Shown here piece after piece: positions 16,337 to 25,029 of a DNA stretch of 64,000 bases (position 1 is its first letter; each line of letters opens with the position of its first letter). The DNA lies in assembly GCA_964589625.1 (NCBI GenBank), contig CAZPSH010000001.1, forward strand, positions 124,001 through 188,000, given 5' to 3'. A program made the position numbers and the translations under genes. The notes beneath the pieces were generated by a model. The model saw only the letters and a program-made list of their open reading frames with translations. It was not told the origin of the DNA and made no database searches. Origin of the DNA: JBFLVU01 sp964589625 (lineage in GTDB: Bacteria; Acidobacteriota; UBA4820; DSQY01).

Positions 16337-16395
16337 GCCGCGTCCCCTTTCCAGGCTACAAGAGATGCGGGAAGTGGGCAAGGGTAACAGGGCAT

Positions 16396-17658
16396 CTAGC
16401 CGGCCCGTCCGAAGAGTTTTCTCACTTCGCCGATGGCGTCCACGAGCCGGTCCACCTCCTCGCGGGTATTGTAGAGGTACAGGGAGGCGCGGAGGGTGTT
16501 GTCCATGCCGAGGAAGGCCATGAGGGGTTGGGCGCAGTGGTGGCCCGAGCGGACGGCGATACCGTAGCGGTCCAGCAGATTGGCGGCGTCGTGCGGATGG
16601 GCCTCGGGCAGGTTGAACGAGAAGACGGCCAGATGGTCGCCCCTTTTGTGGCCGTACAGGAGGAGGCCATCGATTTCCTGCAGGCGGGACAAGGCATAAT
16701 CGCCCAATTCCTTCTCGTACGCATAAACTGTGTCCATGCCCAGGGCCGTGAGGTAGTCGATGGCGGCGCCCAGGCCGATGCCTTCGGCCACGGCGCTCGT
16801 GCCCGCCTCGTACTTCCAGGGCAATTCGTTCCAGGTGGAACCGTCCGGCGTCACGGTGGCGATCATGTCTCCCCCCGTGAGAAACGGGGGCATCTCGTGG
16901 AGAAGGGCCTTCCGGGCGTACAGGAAACCGATCCCCGTCGGCCCGAGCATCTTGTGGCCCGAAGCCACGAAGAAGTCGCAATCCAGGGCCTGCACGTCAA
17001 TGGGCATGTGCGGCACAGACTGGGCGCCGTCGAGGAGGAAGAGGGCCCCCGCTTCGCGGGCCAGGGCCCGGATTTCGTCCACCGGATTGATGACGCCCAG
17101 GACGTTGCTGGCGTGAACGACGCCCACCAGGCGGGTCCTGGGCGTGATAAGGCGGTGTGCGGCTTCGAGGTCGAGGACGCCCTCGGGCGTGACGGGGATG
17201 AACTTGAGGGTGACGCCCAGCCGGTCCCTCACCATCTGCCAGGGGACGATGTTGCTGTGGTGCTCCATCAGGGAGACCACCACCTCGTCCCCGGGCCGGA
17301 GGGTCCCCTGCCCCCATGCCATGGCCACGAGGTTCAGAGCTTCGGTGGCGTTGCGCACGAAGACGATCTCCCGCCAGGACTTGGCGTGGATGAACCGGGC
17401 CACCTTCTTGTGGGCCTCCTCGTAGGCCACCGTGGACTCGTAGCCGAGCGTGTGGATCGCCCTGTGGATGTTGGCGTTGGACTCGTAGAAGAAGCGCGAC
17501 ATGGCCTCCACGACCTGCCGCGGGCGCTGTGTGGTGGCCGCGTTGTCCAAATAGATCAGGGGCCGGTCGTGGATGCGCCGCTCCAGGATGGGGAAGTCGC
17601 GCCGCACAGCGTGGACGTTCAAGGCATCTCCCGAAGGACAGGCTTCGGCTCGGTTCAC
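16396..17658 (-). CDS. sufS: Cysteine desulfurase SufS
   Basis: SufS takes sulfur from cysteine with PLP and hands it to SufU or SufE for Fe-S cluster assembly. Group II features are present: IYLDNAATTQRPRQV near residue 40, HHSNIVPWQMV, the PLP lysine in ASGHKMLGPTGIGFLYA and the active-site cysteine in RSGHHCAQPLM, for a length of 420 (family about 406). The GTG at 17658 overlaps the Rieske gene stop by GTGA, after GGGGG. The longer upstream frame is arginine-rich and rejected. Confidence 0.95.
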   Translation of the reverse strand: MNRAEACPSGDALNVHAVRRDFPILERRIHDRPLIYLDNAATTQRPRQVVEAMSRFFYESNANIHRAIHTLGYESTVAYEEAHKKVARFIHAKSWREIVFVRNATEALNLVAMAWGQGTLRPGDEVVVSLMEHHSNIVPWQMVRDRLGVTLKFIPVTPEGVLDLEAAHRLITPRTRLVGVVHASNVLGVINPVDEIRALAREAGALFLLDGAQSVPHMPIDVQALDCDFFVASGHKMLGPTGIGFLYARKALLHEMPPFLTGGDMIATVTPDGSTWNELPWKYEAGTSAVAEGIGLGAAIDYLTALGMDTVYAYEKELGDYALSRLQEIDGLLLYGHKRGDHLAVFSFNLPEAHPHDAANLLDRYGIAVRSGHHCAQPLMAFLGMDNTLRASLYLYNTREEVDRLVDAIGEVRKLFGRAG

Positions 17659-17972
17659 GGCTTGCCCCCTACCCGGACGTGAACCCACCCGTCCTCCACC
17701 CGGGCGGGATACACAGAAACGGGGTCCACGGCGGGCATGGACACGGCCTCGCCCGTGCGCAGGTCGAAGCGCGCCCCGTGGTGCGGACACACCCAGGTGC
17801 CTCCTTCCCGGTTCCCCCCTTCGAGTTCCATGTCCTGATGGCTGCAGAGGTACGATATGGCGAAAACCTGCTGGCCGTCACGGACCAGAAGGATCTCCTC
17901 CTCACCCGCGAGGGCGTAGGCCCCTTCCGCCGGGATCGCCTCCAATTCCATGATCTTCACCCACTCCGCCAT
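17655..17972 (-). CDS. Rieske [2Fe-2S] ferredoxin
   Basis: 105 residues with the Rieske cluster ligands as LCSHQDMEL (Cys-x-His) and WVCPHHGARFDLRTG (Cys-x2-His). It is a soluble electron carrier of the NirD/dioxygenase-ferredoxin type; no signal peptide is seen. Rieske proteins recur in suf operons of many bacteria, probably supplying electrons to cluster assembly, though the role is unproven. The ATG at 17972 follows AGGGAG. Its stop overlaps the sufS start. Confidence 0.92.
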   Translation of the reverse strand: MAEWVKIMELEAIPAEGAYALAGEEEILLVRDGQQVFAISYLCSHQDMELEGGNREGGTWVCPHHGARFDLRTGEAVSMPAVDPVSVYPARVEDGWVHVRVGGKP

Positions 17973-18028
17973 GAATCGCTCCCTGAAATCGTCCGCAAGG
18001 GTCCTGGGGCGCTCCCGGGGACCTCGCG

Positions 18029-18460
18029 TCAGTCGTCCTCGTCCTCGGTCCCCGCCGCGTGCCCATAGACGCCCACTTTGAGTACCTTCAGGGCCAGGAG
18101 GGCGCACTTGAGGCGCATGGGGCCGATGGGAATCCCGATGTTTTCCAGCATCTCCTCCCGGGTTAGGGATCGGATGCGCTCCAGGGGCTCCCCCTTCACC
18201 ATGTCGGTCAGGATGGAGGCCGCCGCCTGACTGATGATGCAGCCCTTGCCGTGGAACTTGATTTCTTCGACAACATCCCCCTCTATTTTCAGGGACATTT
18301 CGATTTGGTCTCCACAGGAAGGGTTCCCCTCCGAATGAGAAAGCGTCGCCCCCTCCACCTTCCCGAAGTTGTGAGGATGGCGGTAGTGGTCGAGGAGGAC
18401 GTCCATCATGAGGGGATCCACGTCCAGCAACTCGTTGGGATTGGCCGGCTTTTGCATCAT
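18029..18460 (-). CDS. sufU: SufU-type Fe-S assembly sulfur-transfer protein
   Basis: 143 residues of the IscU/SufU family with all three conserved cysteines: GNPSCGDQIEM, GKGCIISQAAAS and MRLKCALLALKVL. Together with SufS it identifies a SufU-dependent pathway, in which SufU accepts persulfide from SufS through zinc ligand exchange. Its two tandem ATGs (18460 and 18457) overlap the sufD stop, after GGAGAGGAGGG. The end is very acidic (GTEDEDD). Confidence 0.94.
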   Translation of the reverse strand: MMQKPANPNELLDVDPLMMDVLLDHYRHPHNFGKVEGATLSHSEGNPSCGDQIEMSLKIEGDVVEEIKFHGKGCIISQAAASILTDMVKGEPLERIRSLTREEMLENIGIPIGPMRLKCALLALKVLKVGVYGHAAGTEDEDD

Positions 18461-19647
18461 CCGAGGCCCACCCTCCTCTCCAGGATCTCGTCCAGCACCT
18501 CTCGGGCCCAGGAATAGGGGCTTCGCTCGAAAAGGCTCTCGAGGAAGCCCACCACGAGAATTCGGCGGGCAGCGGCGGGATCGAGACCGCGGCTTTCCAG
18601 GTAGAAAACCTGCTCCTCGTCCACCTGCCCCACGCTGGCCGCGTGGGCGGCTTTTACCTCGAGGGCCTTGATCTCCAGCCCGGGAATGGAATCGGCGTGG
18701 GCCTGCGGCGAAAGAAGGAGCACGTGATCCGAAAGGACCGCCTCCGAATGGTGGGCCTCCTTCTCCATGAGGATGTTCCCCGTAAAGACCGTCCTGGAGG
18801 CCTCGGTGCCGACGGCTCGGACCGCCACGTCGCTCCGTCCGTGATGGGCGGCAAGCCGAACCTGACTGTCCAGGTCGAGATGCGACGTGCCCGCTCCGAA
18901 GGACAGGTGGCTCTCCTTCCAGGACCCGCCCGGTTCGGAGAGGTCGCTTTCGAGCCGGACCACCGTCCATTTCCCGCCCGTCCAGGCGGAGAAGAGCTCC
19001 ACTTCGGCTTCCCGCCCTACCCGGATGGAGCCGGAGACGTAGTGGTGCATCTCTCCGCCCTCTTGCAGGAGGAAGACCTTCAAACGAGCACCCGGCCCGA
19101 CGCGGCCGGCGAGATGGCTCAAATGGAAAGACGGCTCCCCCGAACCCGGCCGCCAGTGGATCACGATCCCCGCCTCCGCTCCCTCCTCCACGTCGAAAAG
19201 AAGCGGCTCCAGGACCAGCCCTCCGGGGTCCCCCAGAGTCAGGACCGCGGGTTCGGCCGCCACTCCGCTGCGCGGCAACCGCACCAAAGCCCCCTCCTGC
19301 CACCCCGCCAGAATCAAGTGGTCCCAGGGACTTCTCGGGGAAGCGAGTTCTTCGAGGATCTCCTGCCGCTGACGGACGGCGTCGGCCAGGGAAGAAACGC
19401 GCGGGTCTTCCTTTATCGCCGCCACGGGGAGCGATGCCGCATCGAAGCGCGCCGGCCTCTGCGGCAGGGAGGCCCAGTCCAGGCGCAGGCGCGAGTACTT
19501 GCCGAAGCTTGGAGGGCCCTGCGCGAAAGCAAGGGCGTGCTCCCTCCGGCGGTCGAGCAGGCCGTTCCCCATCCCGGCCGAGCCGACGAGGTGTTCCAGC
19601 GCCTCCTCGCCGGCCGCCCCCTCCCTCTTCCTGGGGTAGACGCTCAT
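18457..19647 (-). CDS. sufD: Fe-S cluster assembly protein SufD
   Basis: 396 residues. The carboxyl half is conserved with SufB/SufD: a beta-helix region (HYVSGSIRVGREAEVELFSAW), FTGNILMEKEAHHSEA, then QAHADSIPGLEIKALEVKAAHAASVGQVDEEQVFYLESRGL. SufD joins SufB and the ATPase SufC in the SufBC2D scaffold. The amino half is divergent, as usual. Start and stop both overlap neighbours by ATGA, so sufB, sufD and sufU are translated as a unit. Confidence 0.94.
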   Translation of the reverse strand: MSVYPRKREGAAGEEALEHLVGSAGMGNGLLDRRREHALAFAQGPPSFGKYSRLRLDWASLPQRPARFDAASLPVAAIKEDPRVSSLADAVRQRQEILEELASPRSPWDHLILAGWQEGALVRLPRSGVAAEPAVLTLGDPGGLVLEPLLFDVEEGAEAGIVIHWRPGSGEPSFHLSHLAGRVGPGARLKVFLLQEGGEMHHYVSGSIRVGREAEVELFSAWTGGKWTVVRLESDLSEPGGSWKESHLSFGAGTSHLDLDSQVRLAAHHGRSDVAVRAVGTEASRTVFTGNILMEKEAHHSEAVLSDHVLLLSPQAHADSIPGLEIKALEVKAAHAASVGQVDEEQVFYLESRGLDPAAARRILVVGFLESLFERSPYSWAREVLDEILERRVGLG

Positions 19648-21050
19648 CCGACGGATCCTTCCATCTCGAGCTGGATCAGCCTGTTGAGTTCGATGGCGTA
19701 CTCCATCGGAAGCTCCTTGGCAAAGGGGGCGATGAATCCCTGCACGATCATGGCCATGGCATCGGACTCGGAGAGGCCCCGGGACATCAGATAGAAGATC
19801 TGGTCGTCGCTGATCTTGCCCACCGTCGCCTCGTGGGCGATGGTGACCCGATCCTCTCCGATTTCCATCGTGGGATAGGTATCCGATCGGCTTTCCTCGT
19901 TGAGCATGAGGGCGTCGCACTTCACATTGGCCTTGACGCCGGCAGCTCCCTTCGCGACCTTGAGAAGGCCCCTGTAGCTCGTCCGCCCCGAGCCCCGACT
20001 GATGGACTTGCTGGTGATCGTCGAGGAGGTGTTCGGCGCCTTGTGGATGATCTTGGCGCCCGCGTCCTGGTGCTGGCCGTCGGCGGCGAAGGCCACGGAG
20101 AGGATATTGCCCGTGGCTCCCTCCCCCACCAGGTAAATGGAGGGGTACTTCATGGTGAGCTTCGATCCCATGTTGCCGTCCACCCACTCCATGGTGGCTC
20201 CCTCGTGGGCCACGGAGCGCTGGGTCACCAGGTTGTAGATGTTGTGGGCCCAGTTCTGAATCGTGGTGTAACGCATCTGGGCGTTACGGTGGACGAAGAT
20301 CTCGATGACCCCCGTATGGAGCGACTTGGAGCTGTACTGCGGTGCGGTGCACCCCTCGATGTAGTGGAGGCGCGCCCCCTCGTCGGCGATGATGATGGTC
20401 CTCTCGAACTGGCCCATGTTCTGCGAGTTGATTCGGAAGTAGGCCTGGAGGGGCACGTCGAGCTGCACGCCCTTGGGAACGTAAATGAACGAACCGCCGG
20501 ACCAGCAGGCCGTGTTGAGGGCCGCGAACTTGTTGTCTTCCGGAGGAACGAGGGTTCCGAAATACTGCCGGAAGAGTTCGGGGTGCTCGCGAAGACCCGA
20601 CTCCGTATCCAGGAAGATCACCCCCTTCTTCGCCAGATCCTCCTGGATGGAGTGGTACACCATCTCGGACTCGTACTGGGCGCCCACGCCGGCCAGAAAC
20701 TTCTTTTCCGCCTCGGGAATGCCAAGCCGGTCGAAGGTCTTCCGGATGTTCTCCGGTACGTCCTCCCAGGCGTCCTCCCGCTTGTCCGTGGGCTTGATGT
20801 AGTAGGTGTAGGAGTCGAAGTCCATCTCCCCTAGGTCCCCTCCCCAGGCGGGCATGGGCTTCTTGAGGAAGACGTCGAAGGCGTGAAGCCTTATGTCCGT
20901 CATCCACTTGGGTTCCTTTTTGTGCCGGGAGATGTCGAGAACCGTCTCCCGGGTCAGACCCCTGGCGGACCGGTAAACGGACACTTCCGGGTCCCGGAAA
21001 TCGAAGCGCCCTTGGTCGAGATCCAGCGCGCTCTGCGTTTTATCGTTCAT
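19644..21050 (-). CDS. sufB: Fe-S cluster assembly protein SufB
   Basis: 468 residues, typical of SufB. Seen are GGSFIYVPKGVQLDVPLQAYFRINSQNMGQFERTIIIADEGA-type scaffold motifs in order, YIEGCTAP with the conserved cysteine, the histidine-containing MEWVDGNMGSKLTMKYPSIYL segment and AHEATVGKISDDQIFYLMSRGL at the end. SufB holds the nascent cluster on the SufBC2D scaffold. GGAGGG precedes the ATG, 23 bases after sufC. Confidence 0.97.
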   Translation of the reverse strand: MNDKTQSALDLDQGRFDFRDPEVSVYRSARGLTRETVLDISRHKKEPKWMTDIRLHAFDVFLKKPMPAWGGDLGEMDFDSYTYYIKPTDKREDAWEDVPENIRKTFDRLGIPEAEKKFLAGVGAQYESEMVYHSIQEDLAKKGVIFLDTESGLREHPELFRQYFGTLVPPEDNKFAALNTACWSGGSFIYVPKGVQLDVPLQAYFRINSQNMGQFERTIIIADEGARLHYIEGCTAPQYSSKSLHTGVIEIFVHRNAQMRYTTIQNWAHNIYNLVTQRSVAHEGATMEWVDGNMGSKLTMKYPSIYLVGEGATGNILSVAFAADGQHQDAGAKIIHKAPNTSSTITSKSISRGSGRTSYRGLLKVAKGAAGVKANVKCDALMLNEESRSDTYPTMEIGEDRVTIAHEATVGKISDDQIFYLMSRGLSESDAMAMIVQGFIAPFAKELPMEYAIELNRLIQLEMEGSVG

Positions 21051-21073
21051 CGAACCCTCCTAGGAGAGGGAAG

Positions 21074-21862
21074 TCAGTTGGCGTTGTACTCCTTGAGGAT
21101 CCAGTCGTATCCCTTCTGCTCCAGTTCCCGGGCGAGTTCGATGCCCCGGGAGCACAGAACCCGCCCGCCGGCCATGACGTGGACGCGGTCGGGGTTCAGG
21201 TAGTCCAGAATCCGGGGGTAGTGTGTGATGATGAGGGCCGAGAAGCCCGGCCCCTTCATCCCGTTGATAGCCTGCGCGACCACCTTGGTGGAGTCGATGT
21301 CCAGGCCCGAGTCGATTTCGTCCATGATGACCATCCGAGGGTTCAAGAGTTGCATCTGCGAAATCTCCAGGCGCTTCTTCTCTCCGCCCGAGGCCCCCAC
21401 GTTCAGATGGCGCTGCGCGAAATCGGGGGACATCTTCAGCCCTTCGAGGGAGGCCGTCATCTTTTTTCGAAAGGCGAGGACGGCCTTCGGGTCCTTCTTC
21501 GGCGGGCCGCCGTTGTCCGCAGTATCCCGTTGTTGCGCCTGGTGCGCGTTCCAGAGGAAGTGGGCGAAGGAGACTCCGGGGACCTCGACGGGATGCTGGT
21601 AGGCAAGAAAGAGGCCCTTCCTGGACCGCTCGTGAACCTTCATGGCCAGAAGGTCCTCTCCGAAGAGAAACACCTCTCCCCCCGTAACGGCGTACCGGGG
21701 ATGGCCCATGAGCGTGTGGGCCAAGGTGCTCTTTCCGCTCCCGTTGGGGCCCATGATGACGTGGACCTCACCCTTGGGGATGGCCAGGTTGAGCCCCTTC
21801 AGAATCTGCTTCTCTTCGACCGCGGCGCGCAGGTCGCGCACCTCAAGCGCCAGCTCGGGCAT
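21074..21862 (-). CDS. sufC: Fe-S assembly ATPase SufC
   Basis: 262-residue ABC-type ATPase: Walker A GPNGSGKST near residue 38, signature ASGGEKKRLEISQM, Walker B MVIMDEIDSGLDID and the H-loop in LIITHYPRILDYL. ATP hydrolysis by SufC drives rearrangement of the SufB-SufD scaffold. Its start overlaps the 3' end of sufR by 20 bases, so the regulator and the assembly genes share one transcript. Confidence 0.97.
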   Translation of the reverse strand: MPELALEVRDLRAAVEEKQILKGLNLAIPKGEVHVIMGPNGSGKSTLAHTLMGHPRYAVTGGEVFLFGEDLLAMKVHERSRKGLFLAYQHPVEVPGVSFAHFLWNAHQAQQRDTADNGGPPKKDPKAVLAFRKKMTASLEGLKMSPDFAQRHLNVGASGGEKKRLEISQMQLLNPRMVIMDEIDSGLDIDSTKVVAQAINGMKGPGFSALIITHYPRILDYLNPDRVHVMAGGRVLCSRGIELARELEQKGYDWILKEYNAN

Positions 21863-22310
21863 AGTGCCCCTCCTTTGAAGAAACGGGATCGGATCCGCCG
21901 AGAAGCGGGGAATCGGCGACCAGGTCGCGCAGGGTCGTCTCCACGAAGATATCCTCCACGGCCTTTCTCAGGCGCGTCCACACGGCGGCCTGGGCGCATT
22001 TCGTCAGGAAGGCGCAGTCCTTTGCCCCGTCCATGCACGCCACGAGGCGCATGCGGCCTTCCATGGCCTCGTACACCATCATCAAGGTGATCTCCCCAGG
22101 AGGCAGCCGAAGCCGGTACCCTCCGTCCCGCCCTAGGGTAGACGTGACCAGACCCGCGCGGACCAGATTTCGCATGACCTTGGCCAGGTAGGACAGGGGC
22201 ACCTTTTGGCTGGCGGAAATGACGCGCAGTTCGGCCGTGGCCCCTTCGGGAAGCCGGCCCAGGTGAACGAGGCTCCGGACCGCGTAATCGAAGCCCTTGC
22301 TCAACTGCAT
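21843..22310 (-). CDS. sufR: Rrf2 family Fe-S regulator SufR/IscR-like
   Basis: 155 residues: an N-terminal winged helix (DYAVRSLVHLGRL, VPLSYLAKVMRNLVRAGLV, GRDGGYRL) and three cysteines in ACMDGAKDCAFLTKCAQ, the C-x6-C-x5-C cluster motif of IscR/RsrR-type Rrf2 proteins. It probably senses Fe-S status and controls its own operon through palindromes between the promoter and the start codon. AAGGAG lies before the ATG at 22310. Confidence 0.93.
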   Translation of the reverse strand: MQLSKGFDYAVRSLVHLGRLPEGATAELRVISASQKVPLSYLAKVMRNLVRAGLVTSTLGRDGGYRLRLPPGEITLMMVYEAMEGRMRLVACMDGAKDCAFLTKCAQAAVWTRLRKAVEDIFVETTLRDLVADSPLLGGSDPVSSKEGHYARAGA

Positions 22311-22326
22311 GGCGTCCGTCTCCTTC

Positions 22327-22356
22327 GTGGAGTAAATGACTCCACATTTAAGTCAT
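22327..22356 (-). promoter_or_regulatory. Overlapping palindromes, probable SufR operator
   Basis: Two inverted repeats overlap just downstream of the -10 element: GTGGAGT-N5-ACTCCAC at 22327-22345 (perfect 7+7) and ATGACT-N9-AGTCAT at 22336-22356 (perfect 6+6). A repressor bound here would block the suf promoter. Confidence 0.65.
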
Positions 22357-22386
22357 AAGGTATCACTTTCTCGAAATCCCTGTCAA
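22357..22386 (-). promoter_or_regulatory. suf operon promoter
   Basis: On the minus strand a consensus TTGACA (22381-22386) is followed after 18 bases by TACCTT (22357-22362), 47 bases upstream of the sufR start. The -10 is imperfect, so activity may depend on regulation. Confidence 0.65.
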
Positions 22387-22454
22387 CTCGACCTACCCTG
22401 GAGCGTGCGATGACGTGGTGCTAGACTGCTCCAACAACCCGGGGAGGGGTTTTC

Positions 22455-24020
22455 ATGCATTATCAGACCTCGGGATACCGCTTCACGCGATACCTGCTTA
22501 CTTCCATCAAGCGCCGCCTTCGGGAGGTGCTCGGTCCGGAGGACGAGGAAATCCAGGACTACTACGTACACTACAAACGGGAGCTCAAAGGCGCTAGAGC
22601 CACGCCCGTAGAGCGGGAGGCGTTCCTCTCCCAAGCCGTTCGACGCTGGGTCACGCTCGTGGGGGATTTTCACACCCTGGAACACGCCCAAAAGTGCTAT
22701 GCGGGACTCCTGGAAGACCTGGCCCTTCGCAGGACGCGCCCCATCCTCGCGCTGGAGATGGCCCACGCCAACCAGGACGTCCCTCTTGCCCGCTTTGTCC
22801 GGGGGGGGCTCGAGGAGGCCGACTTTCTCGAGAGCATCCGGTATTTTCAGAACTGGGGCTTTAACTTCCATCATTACCGGCCGATCTTCGACCACGCCCG
22901 CCTACACCGCTTGGCCGTCCACGGGCTCAATAAGGAAGGCTCCTTGGCGGAGCGCGACCGATTCATGGCTTACCGGATCCGCCACCTTTGCGCACGTTAC
23001 CCCGACCAACCCCTCCTGGTGCTCGTAGGGGATTTGCACCTGGCCTCCCCCCACTTGCCGCGCACCCTGGCCGGCCAGGGGATCGCGCCCCTGGTGCTCC
23101 TTCAAAACAGCGAGTCAATTTACATGCGGAGGCTGAAGCGCAAGCAAGAACCCACCGGCTGGTTCTCCCTCGGCCGCGACCGGTTCCTTGTCAACAACAC
23201 CCCACCCACGGTCAAGATGCAGACATACCTGACTTGGCTTGAGCACGGAGGGGAGGCCCTCTGCGCCCTGTACGGCTTTTGCAGCGCGGGTGTGGACCCG
23301 GACGGCGAGGTCGAACTTGCGGATACGGTTCAAAGATACATCCGCGCCCTCCACGATCTTTTCGGTTTACGCAACAAACCCGACGATGATTTTCAGGTTT
23401 TCACATTCAAGTCACTTGAATTTCTAAATGATTCGTACTACCGCAAGCCCCCCGGCCTCCACCTGGCCCGGCTGGTTCGAGATGGACACTCGGTCTATTC
23501 GCCGAAGGGCAAGACCATTTACGTTCCCATGATGGATCTCAACCGCACGGTGGAAGAGGCCATGCACTATCTCATGGGGAGCGAAATGGCCACGGGGCCT
23601 TCCTTCCGTGACTTCCTCGACCGGATTCACTATTTCGCCTGCGGCTTCTTGGCTTCGAGGCTCATCAATCCCAACCGCCACACGCCGTCGGGGGACGAGA
23701 TGCGGGACCGGCTCACCCAAATCCGGTCGTCCGCCAGTGGGAAGCAGAGGAAGAAACTCTCGCGCCAGGAGGCGGCCTTCGAGTTCGCCCTTCGGTTCCT
23801 GGAGGTCCGGAGGCGTTCGGGGCGTTGGGCCGAAGAGGAGATCGCGCCCGTTTTGAAGTCCGACGTCGAGACGGTCTTCGCCGTTTCCCGCCAGGTGGGC
23901 TATACCGTGGGGGCTGCCTTATACGAGGCCTACGACCGCGGGGAGGTGTCCGGGGCGAACCTGCGTCGCTATGCCTTTCAACAGCGGGACCCGTTCTTTC
24001 TTACGGACGGGGAGGCCTGA
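22455..24020 (+). CDS. ChaN-like (haem-binding uptake, Tiki superfamily) protein
   Basis: 521 residues, much longer than ChaN (about 290). Residues 60-225 match the ChaN domain: TLVGDFHTLEHAQKCYAGLL near the start, LALEMAHANQD, and LLVLVGDLHLASPHLP, the paired GD-x-H motifs. After that a 300-residue region follows that I do not recognise, with PPTVKMQTYLTWLEH, FGLRNKPDDDFQVFT and KGKTIYVPMMDLNRTV. No signal peptide or lipobox is seen, so unlike ChaN it seems cytoplasmic. Its 3' end overlaps the convergent MglA-like gene by 20 bases. A TAGACT hexamer lies 28 bases before the ATG. Confidence 0.65.
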   Translation: MHYQTSGYRFTRYLLTSIKRRLREVLGPEDEEIQDYYVHYKRELKGARATPVEREAFLSQAVRRWVTLVGDFHTLEHAQKCYAGLLEDLALRRTRPILALEMAHANQDVPLARFVRGGLEEADFLESIRYFQNWGFNFHHYRPIFDHARLHRLAVHGLNKEGSLAERDRFMAYRIRHLCARYPDQPLLVLVGDLHLASPHLPRTLAGQGIAPLVLLQNSESIYMRRLKRKQEPTGWFSLGRDRFLVNNTPPTVKMQTYLTWLEHGGEALCALYGFCSAGVDPDGEVELADTVQRYIRALHDLFGLRNKPDDDFQVFTFKSLEFLNDSYYRKPPGLHLARLVRDGHSVYSPKGKTIYVPMMDLNRTVEEAMHYLMGSEMATGPSFRDFLDRIHYFACGFLASRLINPNRHTPSGDEMRDRLTQIRSSASGKQRKKLSRQEAAFEFALRFLEVRRRSGRWAEEEIAPVLKSDVETVFAVSRQVGYTVGAALYEAYDRGEVSGANLRRYAFQQRDPFFLTDGEA

Positions 24021-25008
24021 GCGGCTCCAGGACCAGGCGCAGGACGAAGGGCTCCCCCCCGATCTCGAGGGAGACCTCCACCGGTTGGCCGATTTCCAGC
24101 CGCACGCCGGAAAAGGCCGAGGGGGTCTCTTCCCGCACCCGCGATTCGGGACAGGGCGGCAGTTCGAATGCCGGAGGGTCTAAGACCTCCTCCAATTCCA
24201 CCGCCGTGCCGGCCGGAGGCAGTTCGCCCCAGCCCCCGTCCGCGAGGGGGGGGGCCTCTCCTTTCTCGTCCACGAAAAGCACCTCCGCCGAGCCCTCCCG
24301 GCTCTCCGGCAGAGGAAGCGCGAGCGCCAGTGGATCCGTCGCGTCCGCTTCCGCGAGCAGTTCGGGGCTGTCCGGGAACAGCATGTCCGCGGCCGGGACG
24401 GCCTGCTGGACGTAGGACTCCATGGGGCGGGAGAAAAGGCGCCTCAAGACGAGGGCGCAAACGGCTTTGAAGGTATCTTCGACGCCCACGCCCTCCCTGG
24501 CCACGGCTTCGAAGAAGGGACGGTTGTCTGGGTTGAGGTCCCGGTCCATCTCCTCGAGCGAGAGGAGGTCCTTCAGGTCCCGCTTGTTGTACTGGAGCAC
24601 GCAAGGCACCTCGGCGGGGGCGAGCCCGTGCCAGGCGAGGTGGTCCTCCAGTTGCCGCCTGGACTGGAGATTGGCCTCTGCCATGCTCCGCTGGCTGTCT
24701 GCCACGAAGACGATGCCGTCCGCGCCCCGAAGGACCTTCCGCCGCGTCTCCTCGTAGAAGACCTGCCCAGGGACGGTGTAGAGCTGGAGCCGGACGCGGA
24801 CCTCCTTGACCTTCCCGATCTCCAGGGGCAGGAAATCGAAGAACAGGGTCCGGTCCGCATCGCTGGGGACGCTGATAAGCCGGCCCCGGCTCCCCTCCTC
24901 CAAGTTCTCGTAGAGGTAGTTCAGATTGGAGGTTTTGCCGCTGAGACCAGGGCCGCAGTAGACGATCTTGACCGTGAGTTCACGGAGGGAAGGATCGTAG
25001 AGCGCCAT
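24001..25008 (-). CDS. MglA-like small GTPase with C-terminal extension
   Basis: Residues 1-195 are a Ras-like MglA GTPase: P-loop YCGPGLSGKTSNLNYLY, the RLQLYTVPGQVFYEETRRKVL switch region, GADGIVFVADSQ and the NKRDL base motif. MglA proteins set polarity and motility in myxobacteria and relatives. An acidic, proline-rich 140-residue tail follows, ending in a small beta-rich segment (VRLEIGQPVEVSLEIGGEPFVLRLVLEP). It is the last gene of a three-gene operon with a STAS protein and an anchored coiled-coil protein. No MglB partner is seen here. Confidence 0.87.
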   Translation of the reverse strand: MALYDPSLRELTVKIVYCGPGLSGKTSNLNYLYENLEEGSRGRLISVPSDADRTLFFDFLPLEIGKVKEVRVRLQLYTVPGQVFYEETRRKVLRGADGIVFVADSQRSMAEANLQSRRQLEDHLAWHGLAPAEVPCVLQYNKRDLKDLLSLEEMDRDLNPDNRPFFEAVAREGVGVEDTFKAVCALVLRRLFSRPMESYVQQAVPAADMLFPDSPELLAEADATDPLALALPLPESREGSAEVLFVDEKGEAPPLADGGWGELPPAGTAVELEEVLDPPAFELPPCPESRVREETPSAFSGVRLEIGQPVEVSLEIGGEPFVLRLVLEPLRPPRP

Positions 25009-25029
25009 CTCACGCCCCCGGCACGGCGG

